This document shows positions 27,241-36,399 of a DNA stretch of 64,000 nucleotides, piece after piece. The translations under genes and the position numbers were made by a program. Each line of letters opens with the position of its first letter. The stretch's first letter is position 1. A model generated the notes under the pieces. The model did no database searches and was not told where the DNA came from. It saw only the letters and a program-made list of their open reading frames with translations. Location of the stretch: the NCBI RefSeq assembly GCF_001477655.1, contig NZ_CP011266.1:2340001-2404000 (forward strand), in the 5' to 3' direction. The stretch is from Methanobrevibacter millerae. GTDB taxonomy: Archaea > Methanobacteriota > Methanobacteria > Methanobacteriales > Methanobacteriaceae.

Positions 27241-28923
27241 ATGTCAGAATCAGAACGCCGAATGATTGAAATTTTAAGAATTTTAAACAAACAGAACAAA
27301 CCTACAGGCTCTAAATTAATAGCTGACGAATTAAAGGAAAAGGGTTTTAATTTAGGTGAACGTGCCGTAAGATACCACATGCAGATATTGGATGAAAAGG
27401 GCTATACTGAAAGAATGGGTTATTCTGGACGTCGCATTACAGATTTGGGGCGTGAAAAGCTAGAAAAAGGATTGGTTTATGATCAAGTAGATTTCATTTA
27501 TTCAAAATTTGAAGAATTGATATATTTAACTGACTTCAACTATATGAACAAAAAAGGAAATGTTGTTGTCAATAGCTCAACCATATATAACGAAGAAAGC
27601 TACAATATACTCAAAGATATTATTGCAAGTGGCCTTTCTGTAAGCCCTTACGTCAATATAAATGAGGTCAAAAGTACAGGCAACATGGAACTAAAAACCA
27701 TATGTGGAACAACAATTGATGGAATATTATTGAATGAAGGTATTGCATCCCAACCAGTATATGGAGGAATAGTTCAAATCGAAGATAATCATCCAATTTC
27801 ATTCAATGAACTGATTTCCTATAAAAAAACTTCAGTAACGCCATTGGATGCATTCATAGCTCCAAAAATGACATCAGTATTGGATGTTATAAATGAAGGA
27901 AGCGGACATATTCCGGCAAACTTCAGATTGATACCAAGTGTTGCCAAAGAAAAAACAATGCAAATACTATCCAAACTAAAAAAGCTTGGTATAGGCGGAA
28001 TACTTGCAATTTCTGATGATGGAGAAAACATTTTGGGATTGCCTGTCGATAAGGGAATGATGGGTATTGCAATAATAGGGGGAATAACTCCATTTTGTGC
28101 AATACAAGAATTAGGCTATGACATTGATATTAAAATAGGCGAACAGCTAGAAAACTTTGACAAATTAAAGCCTATCACCCACAATATAAACTATAATCTG
28201 AAAGGAATTTCTAAAAATAAAGAATCAAACATTCAGTTTATACTTTCAAAGTCATGGAACCTAATCCAACAGGTCGATTTGGATATTGAAAAGCAAAACG
28301 GAAATATAATAGCAAACATTTCTTATGTTAACAAGGACGATTTGGACGAAGCAATGAAAGTGATGGAAGAAAGTTATGAGAAAAACATGAAATACTTGAA
28401 TCCACACTACCAAATCATATCCCACCCGGAAGATGACAAAAAAGTGGGAATTGCCACAGTATGCAGCTTAAGCATTGATGGACTATTAATCAAAAACGGA
28501 ATCAAATCCACACCAAAATATGGAGGTTTACTTGAACTAACCGAACCGCCATTATTTATTGATTTAATTTCCTATACAGGTTCAACTATTGACCCTCACA
28601 AAATTTTCATTGCAAAGGATATGACTGCTATAACAACAGAAATGGGTCCTAAAAGAGTCCTTGCAAGTATAAAAGAAATACCTTATGTATCAAGAGACTA
28701 CAGTGTTTACTTCCTCGACAAATTATCAACATTAGGATTTCCAATCTATAAAATAGGCAAACCTAGAGAATTGACATATAATGCAAAAGCAGAAAACTAT
28801 AACTTTGGTGTTGTAACCGGAAGCGGCCTTAATACGATTGCAGCCATCAAAGAAAAAGGAATAAATATCGAAGTAAAAGCAGATACAAAATTATTACCGT
28901 TTGAAAATATGGATAGACTGTAG
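27241..28923 (+). CDS. nrpR: Nitrogen regulator NrpR
   Basis: A 560-residue repressor. Residues 1-75 are a winged helix (RRMIEILRILNKQNKPTGSKLI and RAVRYHMQILDEKGY). Two NrpR (DUF128) domains follow at about 80-325 and 330-560; each contains a matching stretch such as YGGIVQIEDNHPISFNELISY and YGGLLELTEPPLFIDLISY. The two-domain form binds GGAA-N6-TTCC and is released by 2-oxoglutarate. It lies directly after glnA, whose promoter carries a perfect site, so this is a self-contained nitrogen control locus. ATG at 27241 follows TAGGAGCTACTTC. Confidence 0.93.
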   Translation: MSESERRMIEILRILNKQNKPTGSKLIADELKEKGFNLGERAVRYHMQILDEKGYTERMGYSGRRITDLGREKLEKGLVYDQVDFIYSKFEELIYLTDFNYMNKKGNVVVNSSTIYNEESYNILKDIIASGLSVSPYVNINEVKSTGNMELKTICGTTIDGILLNEGIASQPVYGGIVQIEDNHPISFNELISYKKTSVTPLDAFIAPKMTSVLDVINEGSGHIPANFRLIPSVAKEKTMQILSKLKKLGIGGILAISDDGENILGLPVDKGMMGIAIIGGITPFCAIQELGYDIDIKIGEQLENFDKLKPITHNINYNLKGISKNKESNIQFILSKSWNLIQQVDLDIEKQNGNIIANISYVNKDDLDEAMKVMEESYEKNMKYLNPHYQIISHPEDDKKVGIATVCSLSIDGLLIKNGIKSTPKYGGLLELTEPPLFIDLISYTGSTIDPHKIFIAKDMTAITTEMGPKRVLASIKEIPYVSRDYSVYFLDKLSTLGFPIYKIGKPRELTYNAKAENYNFGVVTGSGLNTIAAIKEKGINIEVKADTKLLPFENMDRL

Positions 28924-28936
28924 ATTAAACTACAGT
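28917..28936. terminator. Bidirectional hairpin between nrpR and the DUF gene
   Basis: Perfect arms ACTGTAG/CTACAGT with a 6-nt loop span both convergent stop codons. No strong T run follows on either side, so its efficiency is doubtful. Confidence 0.4.
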
Positions 28937-29218
28937 TACTTCCACAATTTCACCATCATCCTGAGGAGTATGGGTAAATTCAATCAAATCCTCCTTTATT
29001 TCAAGGACATCAATTTCAATTGTAGGATCAAGATGTGTCTGGTCAAGAGACATCAGCATTTTAAACCCCGGTTTTCCAAAATACTCTGAAAAATCCATAT
29101 TCAATATTTCGCCTTCAGCAAAAATTCTATTATACGAAATTTCAAGATTATCATGAATTTTTACATTTTCTTTTAAGTAATTTACAGCTTCATCTACAGA
29201 TAATGATAATTCTTTCAT
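28925..29218 (-). CDS. Uncharacterised archaeal protein (DUF2097-like), copy 1
   Basis: A 97-residue acidic protein. The shared core LEISYNRIFAEGEIL also occurs in the next upstream gene, so the two are tandem paralogues. I think this is the DUF2097 family of Methanobacteria, but the name is tentative. Structure looks like an N-terminal helix (SVDEAVNYLKENVK) and then beta strands ending in VEIDVLEIKEDLIEF-like sequence, suggesting a small beta-barrel (SH3- or Tudor-like). ATG at 29218 follows GAGGTGAATTCT; an upstream GTG at 29227 would overlap that site. It is convergent with nrpR. Confidence 0.65.
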   Translation of the reverse strand: MKELSLSVDEAVNYLKENVKIHDNLEISYNRIFAEGEILNMDFSEYFGKPGFKMLMSLDQTHLDPTIEIDVLEIKEDLIEFTHTPQDDGEIVEVTVV

Positions 29219-29314
29219 AGAATTCACCTCTTACTTATAGTTATATTTCATGATATATATAATTGTTCGTAAGATATAAAACAAAATTAAAAATTAATAA
29301 AAAAAAGAGTTATT

Positions 29315-29608
29315 TTAGAAATCAATTTCAATAATAACTTCTTTATCACCAGAAATATGATTCATTTCTAATAAATCATCATAAATCTCTTTAAAATCAA
29401 TTTCAACAGCCTGGTTTAATATTTCACCATTTAATTGTAAATTAACTCTGAGTCCTTCGCCAGTTTCTTCATCCTCTTCAAGAACACTTAAAACTTCACC
29501 CGGAGCAAAAATACGATTGTAAGAAATTTCTAAAGTATCGCCTACTTTTACATTGTTTCTAACATATTCTATTGCATCATCAACACTCATTAAAAGCTCT
29601 TCTGCCAT
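29315..29608 (-). CDS. Uncharacterised archaeal protein (DUF2097-like), copy 2
   Basis: A 97-residue acidic protein, paralogous to its downstream neighbour: SVDDAIEYVRNNVKVGDTLEIS then YNRIFAPGEVL, and a C-terminal beta segment with VEIDFKEIYDDLLEM. Between the two conserved blocks it has an acidic insert (LEEDEETGEG). It sits between the fwd operon (its stop 44 nt away, upstream, with terminator) and copy 1. The function is unknown. ATG at 29608 is preceded by AAGGTGGTTAT. Confidence 0.65.
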   Translation of the reverse strand: MAEELLMSVDDAIEYVRNNVKVGDTLEISYNRIFAPGEVLSVLEEDEETGEGLRVNLQLNGEILNQAVEIDFKEIYDDLLEMNHISGDKEVIIEIDF

Positions 29609-29640
29609 ATAACCACCTTACAATCAAAAAATAAAAAAAG

Positions 29641-29672
29641 AGAGAAAGGAATTATAAATTCCTGTATTCTCT
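29641..29672 (-). terminator. Terminator of the fwd operon
   Basis: Inner arms GGAATT/AATTCC with a 3-nt loop and outer arms AGAGA/TCTCT overlap the fwdC stop. Leftward sequence CTCTTTTTTTATTTTTTG follows. Confidence 0.75.
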
Positions 29673-30518
29673 GATTGAAGTATATTCGTCGTCTAATTCT
29701 CCGTAAGTAGATAATTTTTCTTTGTTTGCTTCAGCATCTAAGTATAAATTACCTTTACCGTTAAGACCAATATCTCCAGTATATTTAATGTATTTACCTG
29801 GGAATACAACACCACTGTCTTCAGGGTCTTCTACGATACCTTCAAGAACAAATCCTTCAAGTAATCTTCCTAAGAATCCGTGAATAACGATGGTACCGTT
29901 TTTCATTTGTCCACCAGGCCAACGGTTTACATCACCGTCAATTTCAATAATACCTTTGGTCATGTGAATACCAGCTAAGATATCACAGTTACCTTTAACG
30001 TGGATTTTACCACCAGTTAAACATTCACCACATTGTTTACCAGCGTTACCGCCAACAACGATTTCTCCACCAGTCATACCTCTCCATTCACCAATGTAAG
30101 AAGCACCAGTGAATTCTTTGGTATTACCAGTGATTTCAAGGTAACCGCCAGACATTTCTCTTCCAGCGTGAGCAGCTGCATCACCATTAACGAGAATGGA
30201 TCCGCCACTCATTTCAGCACCTACGTGAAGGTCGACACTGCTGTTACAGACAATGTCACCAGCACTCATTTTACAACCAATGTATTTAACTCTGTTTAAG
30301 TCCCCGTTAAGAATCATTTTAACATCAGCAGGTCCTTCAGCTTCACCTTCAACAGTGATGTCGAAGAAGTCTGTGATTGGGAATCTTGAGTTTCCAATAG
30401 GAACTTCATATTTTGCGAAATCAGCTTCAGTCCAGGAGTAAATTTCATCCGGAATTAATTCATCGAATTCTAAAGCGATTGAAGAAGTTTTTATTTGATC
30501 AAATGTAATTGTTTTCAA
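29652..30518 (-). CDS. fwdC: Formylmethanofuran dehydrogenase subunit C
   Basis: A 288-residue right-handed beta-helix of GxxxGxxMxGGxIxVxGxA turns, for example [20 protein letters not shown] and [15 protein letters not shown], related to the GXGXG domain of glutamate synthase. In the Fwd complex it joins the FwdA and FwdB parts. The frame opens at GTG 30527, but GGGGTG overlaps that codon and is placed 6 nt before TTG at 30518, which I choose. It is the last gene of the operon and is followed by a terminator. Confidence 0.92.
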   Translation of the reverse strand: MKTITFDQIKTSSIALEFDELIPDEIYSWTEADFAKYEVPIGNSRFPITDFFDITVEGEAEGPADVKMILNGDLNRVKYIGCKMSAGDIVCNSSVDLHVGAEMSGGSILVNGDAAAHAGREMSGGYLEITGNTKEFTGASYIGEWRGMTGGEIVVGGNAGKQCGECLTGGKIHVKGNCDILAGIHMTKGIIEIDGDVNRWPGGQMKNGTIVIHGFLGRLLEGFVLEGIVEDPEDSGVVFPGKYIKYTGDIGLNGKGNLYLDAEANKEKLSTYGELDDEYTSIREYRNL

Positions 30519-30532
30519 ACTAAACACCCCAT

Positions 30533-32242
30533 TTATTTTTCAACATCTACTCTAATTGGGTTAGATACATAATGGTCGTGTACTGGATAGTTTTCCCATT
30601 TTACTGAGTAGTATTGGGTGAAGAACGGCATGATATCGTCGATAACTTTTTGTTCTTGTGCTTCGTATCCTTTTACGTTAACCCAAATGTTTTGACTTTC
30701 TTTAACTTTAACAATTTCTTTGTCTTTTACTAAGATTTGACCATCTTTAATAGTGTAGTCAGCAACATTGAAACCTTTTTCGATTTCAGCATATTGTCTG
30801 GATGGATCAATATCATTAGGATTTATGTCATATACAGCAATATCTGCTCTGTAACCAGGAGTGAGTTCTCCTCTGTCTTCAAATCCGTAGATTTTAGCAG
30901 GTCCAGCTCTTGAGATAACTGCAATGTCGTAGAAATCGTATTCTCTGTCAAGAGTAGGTAAGGTTGTTCTTTTTTCTACCCATTTGTGAACTTCTCTGTT
31001 TTCAATCATTTCAGTTCTTCTTTGGTTACTCATTAACCAAGAGATGATTCTAGGATATCTAGTGAAAGGTCCAGCGTTAGGGTGGTCAGTGGTTAAACAT
31101 ACTTTCCATGGGTCGTCTATGTGTAAGAACAATTCAAGACCAATAGCCCATTGTAAAGAGTTAACAGGGCTTTTACCTGAGTAAATACATGGAATGATAC
31201 CTGCTGCAGTTTCACATTCAATATCTTTGTTGGTCCATTTTAAACCAGATAATTTGAATAAGTCGTATTCCATTGGTGCGTCTGCAGTCATGGTAGTAGT
31301 TTCATCTAAAGTTACTTGACCTACATCACATGTAACATGGTCGTTTTTGTTAATGTATTTAGCAATTTCTTCTGCACCTGATGCAGCATCTCTCCAACTG
31401 TTTCCAGTGTATGCGTGGAATTGGAGGTGGCATAAGTGCATAATTTGATCCCTGATAGTTGCTTTAGAACTTTTCTTAATGTTTTTAACAGCATCCATAG
31501 TTTCAATGGTTGTTGGAACATTACCTGGGTGTCCTAAATCGTTAGGGTGAATGTGTATAGAGTGAGGTAAGTTTAACATTTCGTTAGCTTTAGCTAAAGC
31601 TTGGATAACTTCTTTGGAAGTTACATCGAAGTATGGTGCTTTATCGTTTACACCATGTACGTTCATACCCCATCCCCATGCTTCACTACCACATGGGTTT
31701 ACGATTTTAATTCCGTAACCTTTTGAGATTTTTAACCATGCAGAAATAAATGCGGATAAGTCTTCAATATTATTTTCTTTTGCATATTCCATTACAAACC
31801 AGTTGTTACCGAATAATGGCATAGCTGGAATATCTATGTTAGGAATAGTTGCGATTTCTTCGTGAGTGTGTTTTGCTTCAAGAGGAGGCATAGCTGCTTC
31901 TACAACAGTACCGTAACCTAATCTTGAGTATCTGTAACCGGTTGCAGGACAACTTGGGATAGAGAAACCAGATTCGGATCTTAATACTTTAGTTTTTTGA
32001 GTAACACCTCTTCTGGAATCTTCAGGTCTGTATAATCTTCCAACTACTAATTTTGGACCTGCAACGTGAGCGTGAGGGTCAACACCTGCTGGCATGACTA
32101 TTTTATCGGTAACGTCTAAGACTTTTGCATCGGAAGAAACTTCGTCTACAATAATTCCGTCTTTGAACATGACATCTTTTTTCTCCCCGTTAATTTCATT
32201 AGCTGGGTCGTAGACAATACCATTTTTAAGAATATATTCCAT
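30533..32242 (-). CDS. fwdA: Formylmethanofuran dehydrogenase subunit A
   Basis: A 569-residue amidohydrolase-family enzyme. DPHAHVAG supplies the first metal histidines, [14 protein letters not shown] and LCHLQFHAY more, and TTDHPNAGP the catalytic aspartate. In the Fwd complex, formate made at the tungsten site travels through an internal tunnel to this binuclear zinc site and is condensed with methanofuran. ATG at 32242 follows AAAGGTGATATA; the frame extends 12 codons further upstream into fwdB without a ribosome site. Gaps to fwdC (14 nt) and fwdB (10 nt) show a tight operon. Confidence 0.95.
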   Translation of the reverse strand: MEYILKNGIVYDPANEINGEKKDVMFKDGIIVDEVSSDAKVLDVTDKIVMPAGVDPHAHVAGPKLVVGRLYRPEDSRRGVTQKTKVLRSESGFSIPSCPATGYRYSRLGYGTVVEAAMPPLEAKHTHEEIATIPNIDIPAMPLFGNNWFVMEYAKENNIEDLSAFISAWLKISKGYGIKIVNPCGSEAWGWGMNVHGVNDKAPYFDVTSKEVIQALAKANEMLNLPHSIHIHPNDLGHPGNVPTTIETMDAVKNIKKSSKATIRDQIMHLCHLQFHAYTGNSWRDAASGAEEIAKYINKNDHVTCDVGQVTLDETTTMTADAPMEYDLFKLSGLKWTNKDIECETAAGIIPCIYSGKSPVNSLQWAIGLELFLHIDDPWKVCLTTDHPNAGPFTRYPRIISWLMSNQRRTEMIENREVHKWVEKRTTLPTLDREYDFYDIAVISRAGPAKIYGFEDRGELTPGYRADIAVYDINPNDIDPSRQYAEIEKGFNVADYTIKDGQILVKDKEIVKVKESQNIWVNVKGYEAQEQKVIDDIMPFFTQYYSVKWENYPVHDHYVSNPIRVDVEK

Positions 32243-32252
32243 TATATCACCT

Positions 32253-33629
32253 TTAGAGTGCGTTTGGATTTGGCACATATTTTGGAGCTACGTTTGGCTC
32301 TTCTCTGAGTTTCATTACTCTTTCTTTCAATTCACGGACAATCCATTCGTCATCACGACAGGTTTCTGGTTTGTCGATAGCTTTTTTCATGAAAATAGGA
32401 ACTCCATCCATACGATAACTGGTACCAGCACATTCTACACCGATGAATGAACCTGGTAATACAACATCTGCGAGTTCGGTAGATGGTCCCCAGTGAATAT
32501 CGATTTGAATAACAGGAATGTTAGCTAAGTGTTGGTTTGCTCCATTAGGGAAGTGAGCACCAGGGTCAGCTGCAATAACCATGAAACAATCTGGTTCTTT
32601 CCTTACTAATAAATCGATAGTGTTGGTTTCTCCTAACATGTATCTAGGATATCCTCTACAGTAGTCAACACCGAAAGCGAAACCACATTCGAATGCCATG
32701 AAAATGTTGAAACCGTTTACGTTAAAGTGTCCTCTCATTGGAGTAAGACCCCATTTACTGTATTTGTTTAAGTCTTGAACCATTTTAATAGCAATATCGA
32801 TGTTTCTTTGTTTGGATAATGTGTGAGTTAATCCTAAACCGAAGAATAAAACACCAAATTCAGCACTTTTCATTTCTTCAGCTAATTCGTAAATGTCTTC
32901 TTTAGGAATTCCAGAGATAACATCTTGGTATAATTCTTTTCCTCTTAATACAGCCCTAATAGCGTTGTAGAAACCGTAGTCACCGTTTTGTTCGAATCCA
33001 ATCCATTTGTCAGAACATTTTGCAGTGTCTGAGAATTTTGGATCCATGGTGATAACAGTTCTGTCGAATCTTCCTCTTTGTCTGAAGTATCCACGACAGA
33101 ATACAGCGTATCTTGCCATATGTCTTGGGTGAGAGTTCATTGCGTTACTTCCGGAGTAAGCAATTACGTCTGCTCTGTTTTGTACTTCTCCTAAAGTTTG
33201 GATAGGGTAACCTGCGTTTTGTACCGCTTGTAGGGAAGGACCGTGACAGATAGTTGCTTGGTTATCTAATACTGCACCAATATATTCACCTAAAGCTACT
33301 CCTTCTTTCATACATTCAGTTGAAGTTTCGGACCAACCGTAGAATACTGGTCTTACTGAGTTTGCAATGTATTCAGCAGCTTTATCTAAAGCAGTATCCC
33401 AATCTACTTCCATAAGTTCTCCATTTTCATCCCTAATCATTGGAACAAGTAATCTTTGGTCCATATCTTCCATGATTTTACTTGCACCGAGTCTGCATGC
33501 GTGTCTTACAGCAACTACATGATTGTCTTTTACTAAGTAATCTAAATCATCACAGTTACATCCACAAAATGCACAGGTACAATTTTCTACAATGTAATCG
33601 TAATCAGTTACAGGTGGTTCATAAGTCAT
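32253..33629 (-). CDS. fwdB: Formylmethanofuran dehydrogenase subunit B (catalytic, W/Mo)
   Basis: A 458-residue member of the DMSO reductase superfamily that reduces CO2 to formate at a bis-molybdopterin guanine dinucleotide site. [12 protein letters not shown] near the N-terminus, with a further Cys in RHACRLG, binds a [4Fe-4S] cluster. The metal ligand is Cys128 in TICHGPS, not selenocysteine. The sequence does not tell tungsten from molybdenum. ATG at 33629 is preceded by GGGAGGAG; a TTG at 33635 is closer to that site and is also possible. It overlaps fwdD by 11 nt. It needs the cofactor made by the divergent mobB-moaA operon. Confidence 0.93.
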   Translation of the reverse strand: MTYEPPVTDYDYIVENCTCAFCGCNCDDLDYLVKDNHVVAVRHACRLGASKIMEDMDQRLLVPMIRDENGELMEVDWDTALDKAAEYIANSVRPVFYGWSETSTECMKEGVALGEYIGAVLDNQATICHGPSLQAVQNAGYPIQTLGEVQNRADVIAYSGSNAMNSHPRHMARYAVFCRGYFRQRGRFDRTVITMDPKFSDTAKCSDKWIGFEQNGDYGFYNAIRAVLRGKELYQDVISGIPKEDIYELAEEMKSAEFGVLFFGLGLTHTLSKQRNIDIAIKMVQDLNKYSKWGLTPMRGHFNVNGFNIFMAFECGFAFGVDYCRGYPRYMLGETNTIDLLVRKEPDCFMVIAADPGAHFPNGANQHLANIPVIQIDIHWGPSTELADVVLPGSFIGVECAGTSYRMDGVPIFMKKAIDKPETCRDDEWIVRELKERVMKLREEPNVAPKYVPNPNAL

Positions 33630-34188
33630 GATCAATCAACTCCTCCCATTTACGTCCTTTGTAAACTGGTAATTCTCCTAATGATTCCATGTTTTCAACA
33701 GTGTCATCATCAGTTTCGTCAACATATTTTTTGTATACCCATCTCATTAAGTCTGCCATGAGTAATACTTTTCTGTCTGTTTTTTCAACAGTACATTTAA
33801 TTCCTTTGTATGTAGGGTCAGAACAGCAGTAAGTGTCGTGACTTACAACAGTGTTAGCCCAAGGTCCTTTACAAATAAATACAGTACCTTCGTGAGGTGC
33901 GTCTCTTGATACAGCACAGTTTACAACAACTTCACCAAAGTCAGTTTTTACTAAAACGGTATCCCAGTTGTTTACACCTAATTTTGCCATATCTCTTGGA
34001 TCCATATAACAGGTTCCTGAAGCATTTTTATATTCTTCTTTTAAAGTAGAACCTCTTTTCTTACATGCACCCTGATAGATGTCAGATCCAGTGTTTAACA
34101 TACATTTGAGTACATCTGTATTTCCTTCACCTGTAATTTTTACATCAGGTACTACTGGTTTTTCTAAATAAGTATTAGCGTAATGCAC
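33619..34188 (-). CDS. fwdD: Formylmethanofuran dehydrogenase subunit D
   Basis: A 189-residue molydopterin dinucleotide-binding domain protein. [27 protein letters not shown] and [14 protein letters not shown] match the C-terminal beta-barrel domain that closes over the pterin in other members and is a separate subunit here. The start is GTG at 34188, 7 nt after GGGGG; the open frame continues to 34251 inside fwdG but without a ribosome site. It overlaps fwdB by 11 nt. Confidence 0.9.
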   Translation of the reverse strand: MHYANTYLEKPVVPDVKITGEGNTDVLKCMLNTGSDIYQGACKKRGSTLKEEYKNASGTCYMDPRDMAKLGVNNWDTVLVKTDFGEVVVNCAVSRDAPHEGTVFICKGPWANTVVSHDTYCCSDPTYKGIKCTVEKTDRKVLLMADLMRWVYKKYVDETDDDTVENMESLGELPVYKGRKWEELIDHDL

Positions 34189-34199
34189 AATTATTCCCC

Positions 34200-34430
34200 C
34201 TATTCTAACCATATAGCATTTACTGGGCAAAACATTTGACAGGTTCCACATAATTCACATTTATCTGGACTGAAAAGTTTAATAAACCCATTTTCTACCA
34301 TGATAACTACTTCTTCAGTTTTAGCACCATTACCACCAGCATTTTCTGGGCTAATAGCTGCGTTAACAGGACAAGCAATTACACAAATTCCGCATCCTAA
34401 ACAATTATCTTGATTTACTTTAAGTTCCAT
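34200..34430 (-). CDS. fwdG: Formylmethanofuran dehydrogenase subunit G (2[4Fe-4S] ferredoxin)
   Basis: A 76-residue ferredoxin with two motifs, [12 protein letters not shown] and [12 protein letters not shown], for two [4Fe-4S] clusters. It carries electrons between FwdF and the catalytic FwdBD part. The gaps to fwdD (11 nt) and fwdF (8 nt) show the operon continues. ATG at 34430 follows AGGTGATTCG. Confidence 0.92.
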   Translation of the reverse strand: MELKVNQDNCLGCGICVIACPVNAAISPENAGGNGAKTEEVVIMVENGFIKLFSPDKCELCGTCQMFCPVNAIWLE

Positions 34431-34438
34431 CGAATCAC

Positions 34439-35536
34439 CTAGTCTTTAATTGCATTTAAAGCATCTGTCCAAGTTGCTGAATTGGTTGGAGTGTGATCAA
34501 TATCAGTTCTTTTTACAGTTATTGCACCGTTAGGACATGCTTTTGCACATGCTTTACATTTGATACAGTAATCAGGTTGTGCAACAATGTGATCTAATCT
34601 TGAACCTGGACCAGTTGAAACTGGGAATGCTAATGCATTACATTTACAAATATCTACACAAGCACCACATGCTTGACATTTTTCTTGGTCAACTTCAATT
34701 GTACCTTCAAATGGTTTTTTAGCTTTAGCTGCATCAGTTGGGCAGACTCCTTCACACCATCCGCAGTAAACACAGAGTTCACTGTCAATGACTGAGTTAC
34801 CTTTAACAACAGCTTTTGAAAGGTCAATATCGTATTCACCGTATGAACAAATTCTACATAATGCTTTGATAGCGTTAGTAGGACATGCTTTTTTACATAC
34901 TAAACAGTAAACACATTTGTCGGTGTTGATTTCGATAGATTCTTTACCAGTTTCTTTATCAACAATAATTGCTTCTGCAGGACATAATTCTTCACATACA
35001 CCACAGTAAATACAATCATCATCATTTACTTCAATTTCACCGGTTACTAAATCAGCACGGTCTGGTAATGTTCTGTCAATTACGATAGCATCACGTGGAC
35101 ATGCAATTTCACATCTTTTACAATAGACACATTCGTCATCGTCGATTTCTGAAAATGCGTTGTAGTGAGGATATGCTTCAATTTCTCTGATTGGTACTCC
35201 ATCAATAGTTAATACTAATGCGTCAACAGGACATAATCCGCTACACATACCACATAATACACATTTGTCTTCATTAATACTAATTCTTTGAACATCAAAT
35301 TCGTCATGGAAATTCTGTGCGATTTTTTCATGACCACTGAAGTAGACATTATTAGCTACTTGAACACGAGAGTCAATAGCAATCTCATTCAATGTAATTG
35401 CGCCAACAGGACAAGTAGACTCACAAATTCCACATCCGATACAGACATGATCTTTGAAAGATAAATTTCTTACTTCCTCCGCTGACCTTGTAATGTCAAA
35501 GTTATTGTCATTAACTTCTTTCAAATTTCTTATCAT
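34439..35536 (-). CDS. fwdF: Formylmethanofuran dehydrogenase subunit F (polyferredoxin)
   Basis: A 365-residue polyferredoxin with eight CxxCxxCxxxC groups (for example CIGCGICESTCP, CVLCGMCSGLCP, CVYCKRCEIACP, CIYCGVCEELCP), giving eight [4Fe-4S] clusters. It forms the electron wire of the Fwd complex and connects it to heterodisulfide reductase/hydrogenase or formate dehydrogenase. An additional CRICSYGEYD is an incomplete motif between the fifth and sixth clusters. It starts 2 nt after the stop of the HTH-ferredoxin gene, so that gene is in the same transcript. Confidence 0.93.
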   Translation of the reverse strand: MIRNLKEVNDNNFDITRSAEEVRNLSFKDHVCIGCGICESTCPVGAITLNEIAIDSRVQVANNVYFSGHEKIAQNFHDEFDVQRISINEDKCVLCGMCSGLCPVDALVLTIDGVPIREIEAYPHYNAFSEIDDDECVYCKRCEIACPRDAIVIDRTLPDRADLVTGEIEVNDDDCIYCGVCEELCPAEAIIVDKETGKESIEINTDKCVYCLVCKKACPTNAIKALCRICSYGEYDIDLSKAVVKGNSVIDSELCVYCGWCEGVCPTDAAKAKKPFEGTIEVDQEKCQACGACVDICKCNALAFPVSTGPGSRLDHIVAQPDYCIKCKACAKACPNGAITVKRTDIDHTPTNSATWTDALNAIKD

Positions 35537-35538
35537 TA

Positions 35539-35988
35539 TTAAATCTCCAAAATTTTAATTGAATCAGTTGGGCACTCATCTTTACATAGCTGACAACCAC
35601 AACACAGTACGGAGTTTGTATGTGCTTTTAATGATTCTAATTTAATAGCTTTCATAGAACACACATTTACACATAAGCCGCAACCAATACAGGAATCTTC
35701 AATAATTGCTTCATAGTTCTTCTCTCGGCAAATATTCACAATTTTTCGACTCTGTTCTGGTTCATCAAATACCGCATTGGTCATTATTAAAAAATCCCTG
35801 GGAGTTAATTCAGTAATAGTTCTTGCAACATCAATTGAATTCCAGGACAAGTTCCTGCCGTTCAAATAATGTGATACAGTAGATCTATCAATGCCTAACT
35901 CATCAGCAATTGCCTGGTGACTTTCACCTGCTTCTTTTAATTTAACCGCAGCGAGATATTTCAGACCAGATGCAATATGCTTTGGCAT
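35539..35988 (-). CDS. HTH-ferredoxin fusion, candidate redox-sensing regulator of fwd
   Basis: A 149-residue protein. Residues 15-45 are a helix-turn-helix (ESHQAIADELGIDRSTVSHYL), and residues 100-145 carry two ferredoxin motifs, CIGCGLCVNVC and CCGCQLCKDECP, for two [4Fe-4S] clusters. A DNA-binding domain joined to ferredoxin clusters suggests a transcription factor that senses redox or iron supply; it could also be a complex subunit that kept an HTH (it occupies the fwdH-like position of some methanogens, which I recall only loosely). ATG at 35988 follows GGTGGT; the frame extends to 36015. It is the first gene of the fwd operon, with a palindrome at its transcription start. Confidence 0.8.
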   Translation of the reverse strand: MPKHIASGLKYLAAVKLKEAGESHQAIADELGIDRSTVSHYLNGRNLSWNSIDVARTITELTPRDFLIMTNAVFDEPEQSRKIVNICREKNYEAIIEDSCIGCGLCVNVCSMKAIKLESLKAHTNSVLCCGCQLCKDECPTDSIKILEI

Positions 35989-35998
35989 TTGAACCACC

Positions 35999-36017
35999 AT
36001 GTGTAATGATAACACAT
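35999..36017. promoter_or_regulatory. Operator ATGTGT-N7-ACACAT at the fwd promoter
   Basis: ATGTGT-AATGATA-ACACAT, arms of 6 bp, overlaps the expected transcription start of the fwd operon (TATA-like TATTTATATA on the leftward strand at 36027-36036). The same motif occurs at 36323-36341 upstream of mobB. Confidence 0.65.
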
Positions 36018-36305
36018 ATGTTCATCTATATAAATATACTTGCCTACTAGATTAAAGTCGAAATACTTAAATATAACTGTGGGAATACTACACTTTTTAA
36101 AAATCAAATATTTATTAAATTAAATTAAAAATTATAAGACAAAATAAAAATAATTAATTTTTTAAAATCAAAAATAATAATCATTTATAAAATGAATAAT
36201 TAAATTTAAAGTCAATAATTTTAAATAATTACTCATTTTTGAAAAAAATTAGTAATACTATAATATAATGAAAGTATTACAAAAATGGCAAAAACATGCT
36301 AATTT

Positions 36306-36323
36306 TTTTAGGTTTACCTAAAA
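36306..36323. promoter_or_regulatory. Palindrome TTTTAGG-N4-CCTAAAA upstream of mobB
   Basis: Perfect 7-bp arms around TTTA. A very similar TTTAGG-AATA-CCTAAA stands at 43991-44006 upstream of fdhC. It abuts the ATGTGT-N7-ACACAT site, making a double operator. Confidence 0.6.
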
Positions 36324-36341
36324 TGTGTAGTAACTACACAT
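36323..36341. promoter_or_regulatory. Operator ATGTGT-N7-ACACAT upstream of mobB
   Basis: ATGTGTAGTAACTACACAT is a perfect 19-bp palindrome (9-bp arms, one central base). Its outer six bases and spacing equal those of the fwd-side site at 35999-36017. Confidence 0.7.
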
Positions 36342-36399
36342 ATCAATCTATTAATAATTTAAAAAATATAATAATATAATATTGAAAGGGGATTATGAA

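Larger units (their letters stand above)
36018..36399. other. Divergent fwd/mobB intergenic region
   Basis: About 380 bases, strongly AT-rich, holding promoters for both operons. Besides the palindromes listed separately, an inverted repeat GTAATAC-N15-GTATTAC lies at 36252-36280, around a TATA-like TATAATATAA. The mobB ribosome site GAAAGGGG is at 36385-36392. No gene is seen. Confidence 0.6.
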
